Source: JBBDMW01 sp040878005 (GTDB lineage: Bacteria; Chloroflexota; Dehalococcoidia; Lucifugimonadales; Lucifugimonadaceae). From it: a DNA stretch of 64,000 nucleotides. How positions within the stretch are numbered: position 1 is the first letter of the stretch; the number at the start of each line of letters is the position of its first letter. Shown here piece by piece: positions 16,676-25,513 of this stretch. The DNA lies in assembly GCA_040878005.1 (NCBI GenBank), contig JBBDMW010000040.1, positions 10,022 to 74,021 on the forward strand, given 5' to 3'. The position numbers were made by a program, and so were the translations under genes. Under the pieces are notes generated by a model that had not been told where the DNA came from, searched no databases, and saw nothing but the letters and a program-made list of their open reading frames with translations.

Positions 16676-17818
16676 ATGAAAATCACAAAAGTGCGCCCGC
16701 TCCTGTTGAACCGCTACCTCCTGGTGCAGGTTGAAACAGACGCCGGGATAACCGGCCTGGGCGAATCAGGCGCCTGGGGGTTCCTGGAGGCCTCGGCCGC
16801 AGCAATAGAAAAGTTCGGCCGGTACCTGGTCGGCCAGGACCCGTTGCGCATTGAACATCACTGGCAGTATATGTACCGGTTCTCTCACTTTCGCGGGTCC
16901 GCGGTCATGGGCGCCATCAGTGCAATAGACATAGCCCTGTGGGACATCATGGGCAAACACTTCGATGCACCCGTCCACCAGTTGCTCGGCGGCAAGGTGC
17001 GTGACAAGGCCCGCGTGTACTACCACGTCTTCGGGGAGACAAAGCAGGAGCTGCTGGACGGCATTGTTGACGCGAAAAACCAGGGGTTCACGGCGGTCGG
17101 CCATCTAACGCCATTCCTGGACGAGGAGCGGGAGGTGCCCTACTTCAAGACGCACGCTGACAAGATCAGTGATGCGATCGATACCGTTGGCCGGTACCGA
17201 GAGGCGGTGGGCAATGAAGTGGACCTCTGCATAGAGATACACCGCCGAATGACCCCCACAGAGGCGGTCCAGCTGGGACTCGGCATAGAAAAGTTCCACC
17301 CGTTTTTCTTTGAGGACCCGGTCACACCTGACAACGTAGACGAGATGGAGTACGTCGCAGACAAGATCAACATCCCCATCGCAACGGGTGAGCGCTACAC
17401 GACGATGTGGGAGTTCGAGATGGCCCTGCGCCGGAACGCCGTGCAGTACGTGCGCCCGGATGTATGCCTGGTGGGCGGCATTTCAGGCGCCAGGAAAGTC
17501 GCAGCGCTGGCGGAAGCCCGCCATGTTGGTGTGGTGCCGCACAACCCCCTCAGCCCGGTCAGCACTGCCGCGTGTCTGCAGATAGCTGCTACCGCCCCCA
17601 ACTTCGCGCTGCAGGAGTACCCCATTGGCGAATCCGTCCCGCCAAAGAGCGATCTAGTCACGGGCCGGGCTGAGCATGATGGCAAAGGCTTCCTGGTCAT
17701 TTCTGACCGTCCCGGGATAGGCGTGGAGTTGAAACCGGACGCCGCTGAAAAGGTGAAGTACACGCCACGCGAAGTAGTGACCCGGCTGCATGCGGACGGT
17801 TCCGTAGTTGACCAGTAG
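16676..17818 (+). CDS. Enolase-superfamily dehydratase, galactonate/mannonate dehydratase-like
   Basis: 380 residues from an ATG at 16676 with GGAG about 5 nt upstream; the longer open frame adds 35 unconserved residues. The N-terminal cap (1-115) is followed by a barrel. Metal ligand candidates are E187 (within CIEIHRR, with H189), E213 (FFEDP) and E239 (ATGER). H289 in VPHNPLSPV is the catalytic His of the GalD-type subgroup. Members dehydrate sugar acids to 2-keto-3-deoxy acids in the cytosol. The HpcH/HpaI aldolase 2.1 kb away could cleave such products, though it is on the other strand. The exact substrate is unknown. Confidence 0.85.
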   Translation: MKITKVRPLLLNRYLLVQVETDAGITGLGESGAWGFLEASAAAIEKFGRYLVGQDPLRIEHHWQYMYRFSHFRGSAVMGAISAIDIALWDIMGKHFDAPVHQLLGGKVRDKARVYYHVFGETKQELLDGIVDAKNQGFTAVGHLTPFLDEEREVPYFKTHADKISDAIDTVGRYREAVGNEVDLCIEIHRRMTPTEAVQLGLGIEKFHPFFFEDPVTPDNVDEMEYVADKINIPIATGERYTTMWEFEMALRRNAVQYVRPDVCLVGGISGARKVAALAEARHVGVVPHNPLSPVSTAACLQIAATAPNFALQEYPIGESVPPKSDLVTGRAEHDGKGFLVISDRPGIGVELKPDAAEKVKYTPREVVTRLHADGSVVDQ

Positions 17819-17872
17819 ACGGCTGTCGCCGCATGGCGCAACCAGCCGAGATGCAGCCAGGGGACTCGACCA

Positions 17873-18418
17873 TTGACACATCCGTGGCATGACATCCCGA
17901 TCGGCCTCGGTGCGCCGGATGAAATAACCGGAGTGGTGGAGATCCCCAAGGGCGGACACGTCAAGTACGAGCTGGACAAGGCGACCGGCCTCCTAAAGGT
18001 CGACCGGGTGCTGTACTCGTCGGTGGTGTACCCGGCCAACTACGGCTTCATCCCCCAGACCCTGGGTGACGATGACGACCCGCTGGACATACTCGCGCTC
18101 ATGCAGGAACCTGTAGTCCCTCTGAGCGCCCTTCGCCTGCGGCCCATAGGCGTAATGATGATGCTTGACCAGGGCCAGCGGGACGAAAAGATAGTCTGTG
18201 CCCACCTCGATGACCCGGAGTTCGAGTTTTACACGGACATTAGCCAGTTGCCCCCGCACCGCCTGAGGGAACTGCGGCGCTTCTTCCAGGACTACAAGGC
18301 CCTGGAGAACAAGGAAGTCCTGGTGCAGGACTTCCTGGGACCTGAGCAGGCGGTGGCGGCAATCCGCAGCGCCATGGCAAACTACCGGGCCGCGTTCCCG
18401 GCACAGGCACAGGGCTGA
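17873..18418 (+). CDS. ppa: Inorganic pyrophosphatase, family I
   Basis: 181 residues, the standard length of soluble bacterial PPase. The start is TTG at 17873. Conserved parts are EIPKGGHVKYELDK near residue 23, the metal-binding GDDDDPLD near residue 64, and LDQGQRDEKI near residue 97, which holds further acidic metal ligands. It hydrolyses pyrophosphate to phosphate and pulls biosynthetic reactions forward. It starts 54 nt after the dehydratase gene and is convergent with the DUF2851 gene. Confidence 0.95.
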   Translation: MTHPWHDIPIGLGAPDEITGVVEIPKGGHVKYELDKATGLLKVDRVLYSSVVYPANYGFIPQTLGDDDDPLDILALMQEPVVPLSALRLRPIGVMMMLDQGQRDEKIVCAHLDDPEFEFYTDISQLPPHRLRELRRFFQDYKALENKEVLVQDFLGPEQAVAAIRSAMANYRAAFPAQAQG

Positions 18419-18442
18419 CAGGCCAGCTCCGGCTGCAGGGCG

Positions 18443-19666
18443 CTATAGTAACGGCAACTGCCGCGGACGCACGATCTTTGTGCTCATTGACCGGTACAGG
18501 AACAGCAGCCCCTGCTGCTCCCTCGCTCCGGGAACTTCGGGCTGCACACCATGGGCGGCCAAAAGTGTTCTCGCCTCACGCGTGATGGCGTTCTCAGGCA
18601 GGCGTGGATGCTCCCTGTACAGGTCCTCGCAGCGGCGGGCGAGAGGCTTGTCGCCACGGATCCGCGCCAGAGCATGCACGCCGGGCAAGACTGCGTTCAC
18701 CACTATCTCCCCGGCACGCCCTGTGCCCACAAGTGCAGCCGCACCCTGTCCCGATGCCTGTCCCACGGTGAAATGGGCTGCCAGGTCTTTCGCATGCGCA
18801 GCATTTTTGATTGCACTCTCAATGGCCGCCGCCGGGCCGCCATTGCTCAACCACAGCGCTGCCAACGCCGCTGCAGCTGGAACCCTCCGCCGCGGGTCAT
18901 TGGCGGGACGTCCGGCCGGACGAGTCCACGCAGGCGGCTTGCCGGGAAGCTTCCCGGTGCCGTAGGGCTTTGGCCCCAGCCCCGCCGCCCACATCAGCAA
19001 CGTAGCCAGGTCATGATCGGCCGAACCGGCGCCAGAGCAACGTTGGACGACCTGCTGCCAGGGCACCCGCTGGGCAAGCTGCCTGAACGCCGACTTGTTC
19101 CGCGGGTAACCCAGGCACTCCAGCACCGCAGCGTACAGCGCCTGGTCCGGCCCCTCTGCTTGTATTTCGACTTCCAGTCCGCTGCTTCTGGCAGCGAACC
19201 GCTGGTCCCCGGCCATTCCCAGGTCCAGAACCGGAATGGCAGGCGGACGAGGAGCGATGGTCCGTGAGACAAGCGCCGGGCCTATCGGGAGGAGCGGTAT
19301 GCGAACGCCCGCGGCGTTGGTGGTCGAGTCGGCATCTCCTGTATCCAGCGCCACGTGAAATACAACACCGTTGTAACGCGGGTCCCGGTGGTGGCCGTGC
19401 TGACGCCAGTCCCCCGCCCGAACATGTATCTCCACGTCGCCGAACAGACGGACGCCATCGTCACGCTCGATAATGGCGTCCCTGAAGTCCGGCCCCAGGC
19501 TGCCGCCGGGCCGGCCGGGATAAACAACGCGATACGACCTGCCGTCGCGTGACCTCAGCAGCACATGCCCATCGCCTGCCCGCCTCCAGGCGGAATGGAG
19601 AATCTCCTCGGAAAGCCTTCCGCCGCCATCGCCAACCGGACCAGGCGGCCTGTGCCCCTCCCGCAT
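18443..19666 (-). CDS. DUF2851 family protein
   Basis: 407 residues from an ATG at 19666; the frame is open to 19909 but that part is Arg/Ser-rich and not conserved. The N-terminal domain has the DUF2851 pattern: LSEEILHSAW, then SLGPDFRDAII and GDVEIHVRAGDWRQHGHHRDPRYNGVVFHV split over residues 20-100. The alternating His, Asp and Glu resemble a nuclease-like active site, which is inference. No signal or membrane segment. The family is widespread in Chloroflexota and Bacteroidota and has no established function that I can name. Confidence 0.75.
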   Translation of the reverse strand: MREGHRPPGPVGDGGGRLSEEILHSAWRRAGDGHVLLRSRDGRSYRVVYPGRPGGSLGPDFRDAIIERDDGVRLFGDVEIHVRAGDWRQHGHHRDPRYNGVVFHVALDTGDADSTTNAAGVRIPLLPIGPALVSRTIAPRPPAIPVLDLGMAGDQRFAARSSGLEVEIQAEGPDQALYAAVLECLGYPRNKSAFRQLAQRVPWQQVVQRCSGAGSADHDLATLLMWAAGLGPKPYGTGKLPGKPPAWTRPAGRPANDPRRRVPAAAALAALWLSNGGPAAAIESAIKNAAHAKDLAAHFTVGQASGQGAAALVGTGRAGEIVVNAVLPGVHALARIRGDKPLARRCEDLYREHPRLPENAITREARTLLAAHGVQPEVPGAREQQGLLFLYRSMSTKIVRPRQLPLL

Positions 19667-19940
19667 GACGGCCCTAGCACGATGGGTACCGCGTTCCGGC
19701 AGCCCGTAGCCAGCGCGGCGCTCACGCAGGACCGGGCACCGCCGGACGGCACTGCCACAGGAGCCGCCGTAGCTCCCGGCAACGTACGGCCGACAAACTT
19801 CCGGCAAAGCCCACGACCGCCAGGCGCGCTCAGCCTGCGACGTCAGCGAAGGCCGACGCGCACAGGCGACGGTGTGTCCTGGCGAATTGTCGAGCGTTGC
19901 GCCAATCATCAGCAGCGGAAGTTTGCCCTCCAGGGCAGGC

Positions 19941-20693
19941 TCAGGAGCTTACGGCATCGTTCTTGTGCTTTGCCACGAACTCCCTTGCATAACCCAGCAT
20001 CATCTCCTGGATCCCGGTGCCAGTGGACATGTCCCCGCCTGCGGTCTTGCCTGCGGCCCGTGCCCTGCGGTCCACCTCTTCGGTCGCAGCGACGCGGTCC
20101 GAGTGGTTTGGCTCTCCCGGGTGGCCGAGCGAGGCAGAGAAGTCATGCGGACCGCCGGTAACGCCGGTCAGCCCCTTCACATTCAGTATGTCGTCCAGGT
20201 TATCCCAGGCTTTCTTTGACTCTATTTGAGCCACGACGATCATGTTGGCGTTGGACCATTTTGCGAAGCCCAGTTTGCCTCCATAAACATCATCCAGCTT
20301 CTTCTGGTCGTTGAACTCAGTGCCACGTCCGCCGCCCCACGACCGCCATCCGTCCGTCGGGAACAGGCAGGCATCAGCCAGCGCCTGCGCTTCTTCGCCC
20401 GTCTCAACGTGGGGGCCGGTTATGCCCTGTATGCCCCGGTCCAGCCACAGGTTGATCGTGTTCGGCTCCCGGTTCGGCACCCGCGCCGTCACAGACATTC
20501 CGTATCCATTGGCGACGCGGACGATATCGTCAATCGATTCTGGCGTGAAAGCTCCATGCTCGCCATCGCAGTTGATGGCATCGAACCCCACGTGCGCCGC
20601 CAGTTCCACCAGGTAGAGGGACGGTGACGTCAATGAGAAGCTGAGCGCCTTGAGACCCTGCTTGTTCTTATTGAGGATTGTGTTTTCAATCAT
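19941..20693 (-). CDS. HpcH/HpaI-family class II aldolase
   Basis: 250 residues, the usual size. Conserved features: CDGEHGAF near residue 42 (catalytic His), TARVPNRE near residue 68 (substrate-binding Arg), VAQIES near residue 153 (metal Glu) and GGPHDFSASLG near residue 180 (metal Asp). These cytosolic metal-dependent aldolases cleave 2-keto-3-deoxy acids or hydroxy-keto acids to pyruvate plus an aldehyde. It follows the minus-strand enolase-superfamily gene by 97 nt, so a dehydratase-aldolase pathway is plausible. Asn is usual where GGPHD has His, so the substrate may differ from that of HpaI. Confidence 0.85.
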   Translation of the reverse strand: MIENTILNKNKQGLKALSFSLTSPSLYLVELAAHVGFDAINCDGEHGAFTPESIDDIVRVANGYGMSVTARVPNREPNTINLWLDRGIQGITGPHVETGEEAQALADACLFPTDGWRSWGGGRGTEFNDQKKLDDVYGGKLGFAKWSNANMIVVAQIESKKAWDNLDDILNVKGLTGVTGGPHDFSASLGHPGEPNHSDRVAATEEVDRRARAAGKTAGGDMSTGTGIQEMMLGYAREFVAKHKNDAVSS

Positions 20694-20790
20694 TGATGCT
20701 GACTCCTCGACTCATCGTGCAGTCAGTGGCGCTACTTGCTGTAGGCCCTGCACCTTTGCCATCCGTCGTTACAGAAAAGTTCATATCGGC

Positions 20791-21945
20791 TCATATGCCC
20801 CGGACTGTCCCTCCACGCGCGTTCACCTTCTCCAGCGGTGGGTGAGCCGCGATCTCATCGTCGTTGAGCGTAAGACCCAGGCCGGGAGCGTCAGACAACT
20901 CTATGTAGCCGTCCTTCTGCCGGGGGAAGCCGTCCATCACCGTGAAGTAGTGGCCGGTGTAGAACTCAGCGTGGTACTCCTGTATCAGGAAGTTGAATAC
21001 TGAAGCGTCCAGGTGCATCTCGGCCAGGGCGCCAACCGGGCTGCACACGTTGTGCGGCGCCATTGTGACATGCCTTGCCTCCGCCATGATGGCTATCTTC
21101 TTAAGCTCGGTGATGCCGCCTGCGTTGGCAATGTCCGGCTGGAGCACATCGGCCGCACGCTGCTCCAGGATCTGCATAAACGGGAATTTTGTGTACAGCT
21201 TTTCACCCGTGGCAATCGGTATGTCTACCCTCTCGCGCACTTCTGCCAGCTCCGATATGTTCTCGGGTGATACGGGCTCCTCGTAGAACAGTGGGAGGTA
21301 CTCCTCCAGCCGCTTGCCCAGCTGAATCGCCGTGGCCACGTTGAACTTGGCATGGGCCTCAACCAGGATGTCCACGTTCGGGCCCACCGACTGCCGCACC
21401 GCAGCCACGCGGTCCTGTGCCAACTGCGCCTCCGCCAGGGAGATGGTGTAATAGTTTTCCTGGCCAAACGGGTCGAACTTCATCGCGGTGTAGCCCATGT
21501 CCACCACGCGTTTCGCCTCATCCCCATTCTGCTGAGGAGTGCCCGGGTTGGTATACCAACCGTTGGCGTACACGCGGATTCTCTTCCGGTGCGCTCCGCC
21601 CAGCAGCTTGTAAACCGGTTGCCCCAGTACCCTGCCCTTGATATCCCATAGCGCTATGTCCACACCTGAGAGCGCAGTGGTTGCAAGGCGGCCGGATCGG
21701 GCTTGCGTGTCATGGAAAAGAGCGGTCCACAGCACCTCGGAGTCGAGCGGGTCAGCGCCGTTCAAGTACTTGGTGAACCAGCCCTCGATGATGGCCATGA
21801 CCTCCGGGTCATTTTCCATCGCGCTGGCATCCCCCAGCCCGTACACGGCAGGGTCATCAGTCAGCACCTTTACGATAAGCCAGTTGCGGCTGGCGTTGTG
21901 GTGCTTCGCCGAAAACCGGCGGAACTCAACACCCGTGATCTTCAT
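20791..21945 (-). CDS. Enolase-superfamily enzyme (mandelate racemase type)
   Basis: 384 residues. Cap domain 1-125, then the barrel. K156 (AMKFDPF) is the candidate base on strand two. E196 with H198 (VEAHAKF), E222/E223 (YEEP) and E248 (ATGEK) are metal-site residues. D271 and H298 (MAPHNVCSP) form the C-terminal base region. The arrangement is that of acid-sugar dehydratases. It precedes the HpcH/HpaI aldolase gene on the same strand. No transporter lies beside it. The substrate is not determined. Confidence 0.86.
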   Translation of the reverse strand: MKITGVEFRRFSAKHHNASRNWLIVKVLTDDPAVYGLGDASAMENDPEVMAIIEGWFTKYLNGADPLDSEVLWTALFHDTQARSGRLATTALSGVDIALWDIKGRVLGQPVYKLLGGAHRKRIRVYANGWYTNPGTPQQNGDEAKRVVDMGYTAMKFDPFGQENYYTISLAEAQLAQDRVAAVRQSVGPNVDILVEAHAKFNVATAIQLGKRLEEYLPLFYEEPVSPENISELAEVRERVDIPIATGEKLYTKFPFMQILEQRAADVLQPDIANAGGITELKKIAIMAEARHVTMAPHNVCSPVGALAEMHLDASVFNFLIQEYHAEFYTGHYFTVMDGFPRQKDGYIELSDAPGLGLTLNDDEIAAHPPLEKVNARGGTVRGI

Positions 21946-22204
21946 TCTTGCTTGCTCCCAACTTTCTGGCCTTTTCTATCGGCCGTCATTCCTGGCCATC
22001 TAACCAGGAAAGCGCTGCTCGCCACTGCCTCAATACCGGCAGCAGTTGTAACATCCGGCTGGCGGCGGCAGTGTACAACCCTTTTTGTTGAAGGATGCAT
22101 ACGTGTTGCACCAGTGCAGGCCAGGTGGAAGAATTCAGCGTCCTCCACAACCAACCCCGGCGGAAACGCACGTAGTGTCAGGCACAGCAGGGAGACGCAG
22201 TGAC

Positions 22205-23272
22205 ATGAGCAATCCTGGGACGTTCCGCCTCTGGGCCATAAGTGATGCACATGTTGGCACAGACCTGAAACACGGCCGCCGCAGCCTTGCCGAAGCCATA
22301 CTGCAGGCCGAGCGTGGCGGAGACGAGGGCGGCCCCCCGTTTGACTGGGACATTGCCGTGAACCTCGGGGATTTTTCCGGTTCGCAGACTCCACCGGATG
22401 ATGATGAAGGGCAGGAGGTGGTGCGGCAGTACGCGGTCTCTACGAAGCACCCGCGGGGGCACTTCTATGACGTTGTGGGCAACCATGACGCCTCGGGGCC
22501 GGACGAACCAGCCCAGTGGTGGTTCCGGAAGTGGATTGATCCCACGGGCGAAGCCACAGCAAACTCCGGAGTCAACGCAGACCTCCGCCCGCACCCGGTC
22601 ACCGGCACATGGGAGCGCTACAGGTTCCAGGCGGGAAACGTCCTGTTCCTGATGCTTGCGGACCGCAATGACGGCGGCCCCCCGGTGGGCCGCGGCCCGG
22701 CCGGTGGCTACCCGGCCGGTGCGATAACCGGCGAGACTTTCGACTGGTGGATGGACCAGGTGGAGTCCAACCAGGACAAGATCATAGTAACCGGGCACCA
22801 CCACATGCTCAGGGAAACCACGGTGGCGTCAGGTCCATGGGAGGGAGTGGACAACGGGTACCACGGCCGCTTCGAAGACGGCGGCCCGGCGGGATCGTCG
22901 TTCATTTACTGGGTGGACGGCCAACCGGACACCGGCCGGATAGAGAACTACCTCTCCCAGAACCCCGGCGCCATCGACCTGTGGCTCGGAGCGCACACCC
23001 ACACCCATCCGGATGACCGTACAGGCGGCCGGTCTCATATCGAGACGAAGTGGGGAGTCAACTTTGTGAACGTCTCAGCTTTGGCCCGCCATCACGCCCA
23101 GCGCACTACAGTGCCAATGAGCCGCCTGCTCACGTTCACGGAAGGCAGTGAAACCCTCAATGTCCGCTGCTACCTGCACACAGGACAGTACGCGCCCCAG
23201 GGCTGGTACCCACCGGCGGAGCGCGCTCTCAGGCTGCGCCACCCGTTCCAATCTGCCGGCGAGCCCCATTAA
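22205..23272 (+). CDS. Calcineurin-like metallophosphoesterase
   Basis: 355 residues from an ATG at 22205. All five phosphoesterase motifs can be seen: SDAHVG (about 13-18), NLGDFSG (about 53), VGNHDAS (about 91), TGHHHML (about 197) and GAHTHTHP (about 260). These bind two metals. There is no signal peptide, so it is probably cytosolic. The long inserts rich in Asp, Gly and Trp suggest a phosphodiesterase or phosphatase of unknown substrate. It is divergent from the enolase-superfamily gene, with 259 nt between them. Confidence 0.85.
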   Translation: MSNPGTFRLWAISDAHVGTDLKHGRRSLAEAILQAERGGDEGGPPFDWDIAVNLGDFSGSQTPPDDDEGQEVVRQYAVSTKHPRGHFYDVVGNHDASGPDEPAQWWFRKWIDPTGEATANSGVNADLRPHPVTGTWERYRFQAGNVLFLMLADRNDGGPPVGRGPAGGYPAGAITGETFDWWMDQVESNQDKIIVTGHHHMLRETTVASGPWEGVDNGYHGRFEDGGPAGSSFIYWVDGQPDTGRIENYLSQNPGAIDLWLGAHTHTHPDDRTGGRSHIETKWGVNFVNVSALARHHAQRTTVPMSRLLTFTEGSETLNVRCYLHTGQYAPQGWYPPAERALRLRHPFQSAGEPH

Positions 23273-23423
23273 GACTCCGGCGGTTGAACCACCCGAATAT
23301 CACCGGCTCCTCACTCCGAGGTGTGACGATGCGATGCGTCCACACCAATTAGCCTTCATTGAGAGACACCCGCCCGCTATCTGCCTCAATGTTGAAGCTG
23401 CCCGTTGACCGGAGGGAACAAAG

Positions 23424-23873
23424 GTGGCCAGTACCATAGAGAAAAGCATTGACGTAGCGGTGCCGGTGAGCACCGCGTACAACCAGTGGACACAGTTCGA
23501 GCTCTTTCCAGAATTCATGGAGGGCGTAGAAGAAGTCCGGCAGTTGGATGACCGTCACATCCACTGGCGGGCGTCCATCGGAGGCAATGAAGAGGAGTGG
23601 GACGCAGAGATCACAGCGCAGATCCCAGACCAGCGCATTGCATGGCGCAGCATAGGCGGCAAGGAAAACGCCGGTGTAGTCACCTTCCACCCGGTGGACC
23701 CTGATACCACCCGCATCACTCTCCAGATCGTCTATGAGCCTGAAGGCGTCATGGAGAACGTGGGCGATGCGCTGGGAGTGGTGGACCGCAGGGCCGAAGG
23801 CGACCTGGAGCGTTTCAAAGAAATGATTGAGTCACGCGGAACGGAGACTGGTGCCTGGCGTGGCGAAATCTGA
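23424..23873 (+). CDS. SRPBCC-family protein (polyketide cyclase/dehydrase type)
   Basis: 149 residues from a GTG at 23424 with GGAGGG 7 nt upstream. It has the START-like pattern: a first strand (IEKSIDVAVPVSTAYNQWT), a helix (FELFPEFMEGVEEVRQLD), then alternating strands and a long C-terminal helix (EGDLERFKEMIESRG). Such proteins bind small hydrophobic ligands in a helix-grip pocket. A strong terminator follows 32 nt after the stop, so the gene is probably a single transcription unit. Confidence 0.85.
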   Translation: MASTIEKSIDVAVPVSTAYNQWTQFELFPEFMEGVEEVRQLDDRHIHWRASIGGNEEEWDAEITAQIPDQRIAWRSIGGKENAGVVTFHPVDPDTTRITLQIVYEPEGVMENVGDALGVVDRRAEGDLERFKEMIESRGTETGAWRGEI

Positions 23874-23905
23874 ACGGCAGCCTGAGACTTCAGAAAGCAT
23901 TCGCA

Positions 23906-23936
23906 CAAGCCCCGGACCTGTGTCCGGGGCTTGTTT
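23906..23936 (+). terminator. Intrinsic terminator after the SRPBCC gene
   Basis: A perfect 12-bp stem (23906-23917 with 23922-23933) around a 4-nt loop is followed by TTT at 23934-23936. Confidence 0.85.
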
Positions 23937-23995
23937 CGTCATAATCAAACTCAAATGAGAGCATCTTTGCATCAATTGCCCCGGGACGGACGACG

Positions 23996-24511
23996 TTGGT
24001 GTTGATCAGAAAACTGCCCGAGACGTTCCAGCGCTTCGACGACTGGCTGATCCGTGTGCTGAGGGCGCGGTCGGTGCTGCTCCTGCGCCTATCCATTGGC
24101 GCCGTATTCCTCTGGTTCGGCCTCCTCAAGCTCATAGGGCGGAGTCCCGTCGCAGACCTCGTGGCGGATACCGTTCCATGGTTCCCGGCGGACTTTTTCG
24201 TGCCGTTCCTCGGTGCATGGGAGGCAGCGGTTGGGCTGGGACTCATATTCGCCATCGCCCTGCGTGTGACTCTCCTGTTCTTTCTCATGCAGATGCTCGG
24301 CACCTTCCTGGTATTGGTATTCCGGTGGAACCACGCTTTCCAGGATGGGAATCCGCTACTCCTGACGTTTGAAGGAGAGTTCATAATCAAGAACCTGGTG
24401 TTGATTGCGGGCGGATTGGCAATTGGAAGCACGGTTCAACGCCTCCGTGCCGCCAGCCGGGTAACAACAAAAAGCAGGCGAGATTCACCTCTTGGCCCTT
24501 CGGCCGGCTGA
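23996..24511 (+). CDS. DoxX-like membrane protein
   Basis: Up to 171 residues; candidate starts are TTG 23996, GTG 23999 and TTG 24002, with no decisive ribosome binding site. Four membrane segments are visible: about 29-46 (LLLRLSIGAVFLWFGLLKL), 70-90, 95-108 and 130-146. This matches the DoxX/DoxD-like family of small integral membrane proteins. The function in this lineage is unknown; relatives act with thiosulfate:quinone oxidation or redox stress. Confidence 0.75.
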   Translation: MVLIRKLPETFQRFDDWLIRVLRARSVLLLRLSIGAVFLWFGLLKLIGRSPVADLVADTVPWFPADFFVPFLGAWEAAVGLGLIFAIALRVTLLFFLMQMLGTFLVLVFRWNHAFQDGNPLLLTFEGEFIIKNLVLIAGGLAIGSTVQRLRAASRVTTKSRRDSPLGPSAG

Positions 24512-24580
24512 GACGATTCTGCGCCTGCTCACGCGCCATACGGCCAAGTGGCCGGCTGGCTCATCCTGGCCAGTTGTGGA

Positions 24581-24646
24581 TTACAACAGCAGAATGATGA
24601 TTATGATGATGAGGATTACCAGAAGTAGCCCGCCACCTATATACAT
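24581..24646 (-). CDS. 21-residue hydrophobic micro-protein
   Basis: A minus-strand ATG at 24646 is 5 nt after GGGAGG (24652-24658) and opens 21 codons ending in TAA at 24581. The product starts MYIGGG and continues almost only with Leu, Ile and Val, so it is a single membrane helix with no soluble part. The near-ideal ribosome binding site and the glycine cap argue for a real gene. It stands alone between the DoxX-like and PH-like genes. Its function is unknown; it could be a regulator or stabiliser of a membrane protein. Confidence 0.55.
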   Translation of the reverse strand: MYIGGGLLLVILIIIIIILLL

Positions 24647-24918
24647 CAGAACCTCCCTGTGAAGTAGCCGCCTGGTTTTCAGCGATGCGGCGCCGGCTTT
24701 GTCCGCAGCGCAGGTCATTGCTCCCGCCGTGCGCCGCGGCTACAGTCTCCAGAATGCCCTGCGCCACGCCCTGCAACATCGCCACGCGGAGCTAACTCGC
24801 AGGCACGTGAGGGCTACGGCAACACCATCCTTCAGGGTGGGAAAGCCTGGCGGCGGCACCGGTAAGGCCCGTCCACGCGCTATAACTGGTATTCGCCCGC
24901 GCGGTGTACGATGCTTGC

Positions 24919-25500
24919 ATGGCAAGCGAAGCAGAACCACGGTCGGCCGTGAAAGCTGGCGAAGGCGAGGCTGAAGACAATCGGCTGGACCTCGCTCCCG
25001 GCGAAGACGTGCTGGCTGACATGCACGGGTCAGAAGGCGGGCGGTTCATCCTGACGGACGCCCGGGTGCTTTACACAGGTGGAGCGAACGACTCGTCTCT
25101 TTACGCCTCTGCCCGGTTGAGTGATGTCACCGCGATCGAGGTGTCACGCCGCCCTCGTGACCGGAGAAGCGCCTGGTGGGGCACTCTTGGGCTGGTCGCA
25201 GCGGTCGCAGTCTGGCAGGTCACCCTTCCAGAGGTGGTGGGCACGGTCGCCGGCGTTGTTGTAGGCCTGCTCTCCCTCGCCCTCCTGGGCGACTACTGGC
25301 TCAGGCCGGGAGGCGTCGCTGTCATTGTTCACACAGCCGGAGGCAAAGTTGAAGGTGCGGTGGACGGGGGCCGAATGGCAGACGCTGAAAAGTTCGTGAA
25401 GCGCCTCGAACAGGCAAGGCGTGACACCCATGCGGGCGTCGCAGCCGGATCACCAGAGGCAGCACCTCCGCAGATCAGGCGAAGCTATCCGGCCATCTGA
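24919..25500 (+). CDS. Uncharacterised membrane protein with a PH-like N-terminus
   Basis: 193 residues from ATG 24919; GTG 24904 adds five residues. Residues about 30-75 (GEDVLADM ... GGRFILTDARVLYT ... LSDVTAIEVSRR) resemble bacterial PH domains. Two adjacent helices follow at about 88-105 and 107-125, and then a soluble C-terminal part. Membrane anchoring with the PH-like domain in the cytoplasm is inferred. It converges on tsaD with 13 nt between stops. I do not recognise a named family. Confidence 0.6.
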   Translation: MASEAEPRSAVKAGEGEAEDNRLDLAPGEDVLADMHGSEGGRFILTDARVLYTGGANDSSLYASARLSDVTAIEVSRRPRDRRSAWWGTLGLVAAVAVWQVTLPEVVGTVAGVVVGLLSLALLGDYWLRPGGVAVIVHTAGGKVEGAVDGGRMADAEKFVKRLEQARRDTHAGVAAGSPEAAPPQIRRSYPAI

Positions 25501-25513
25501 AGGATAAGCCTGC

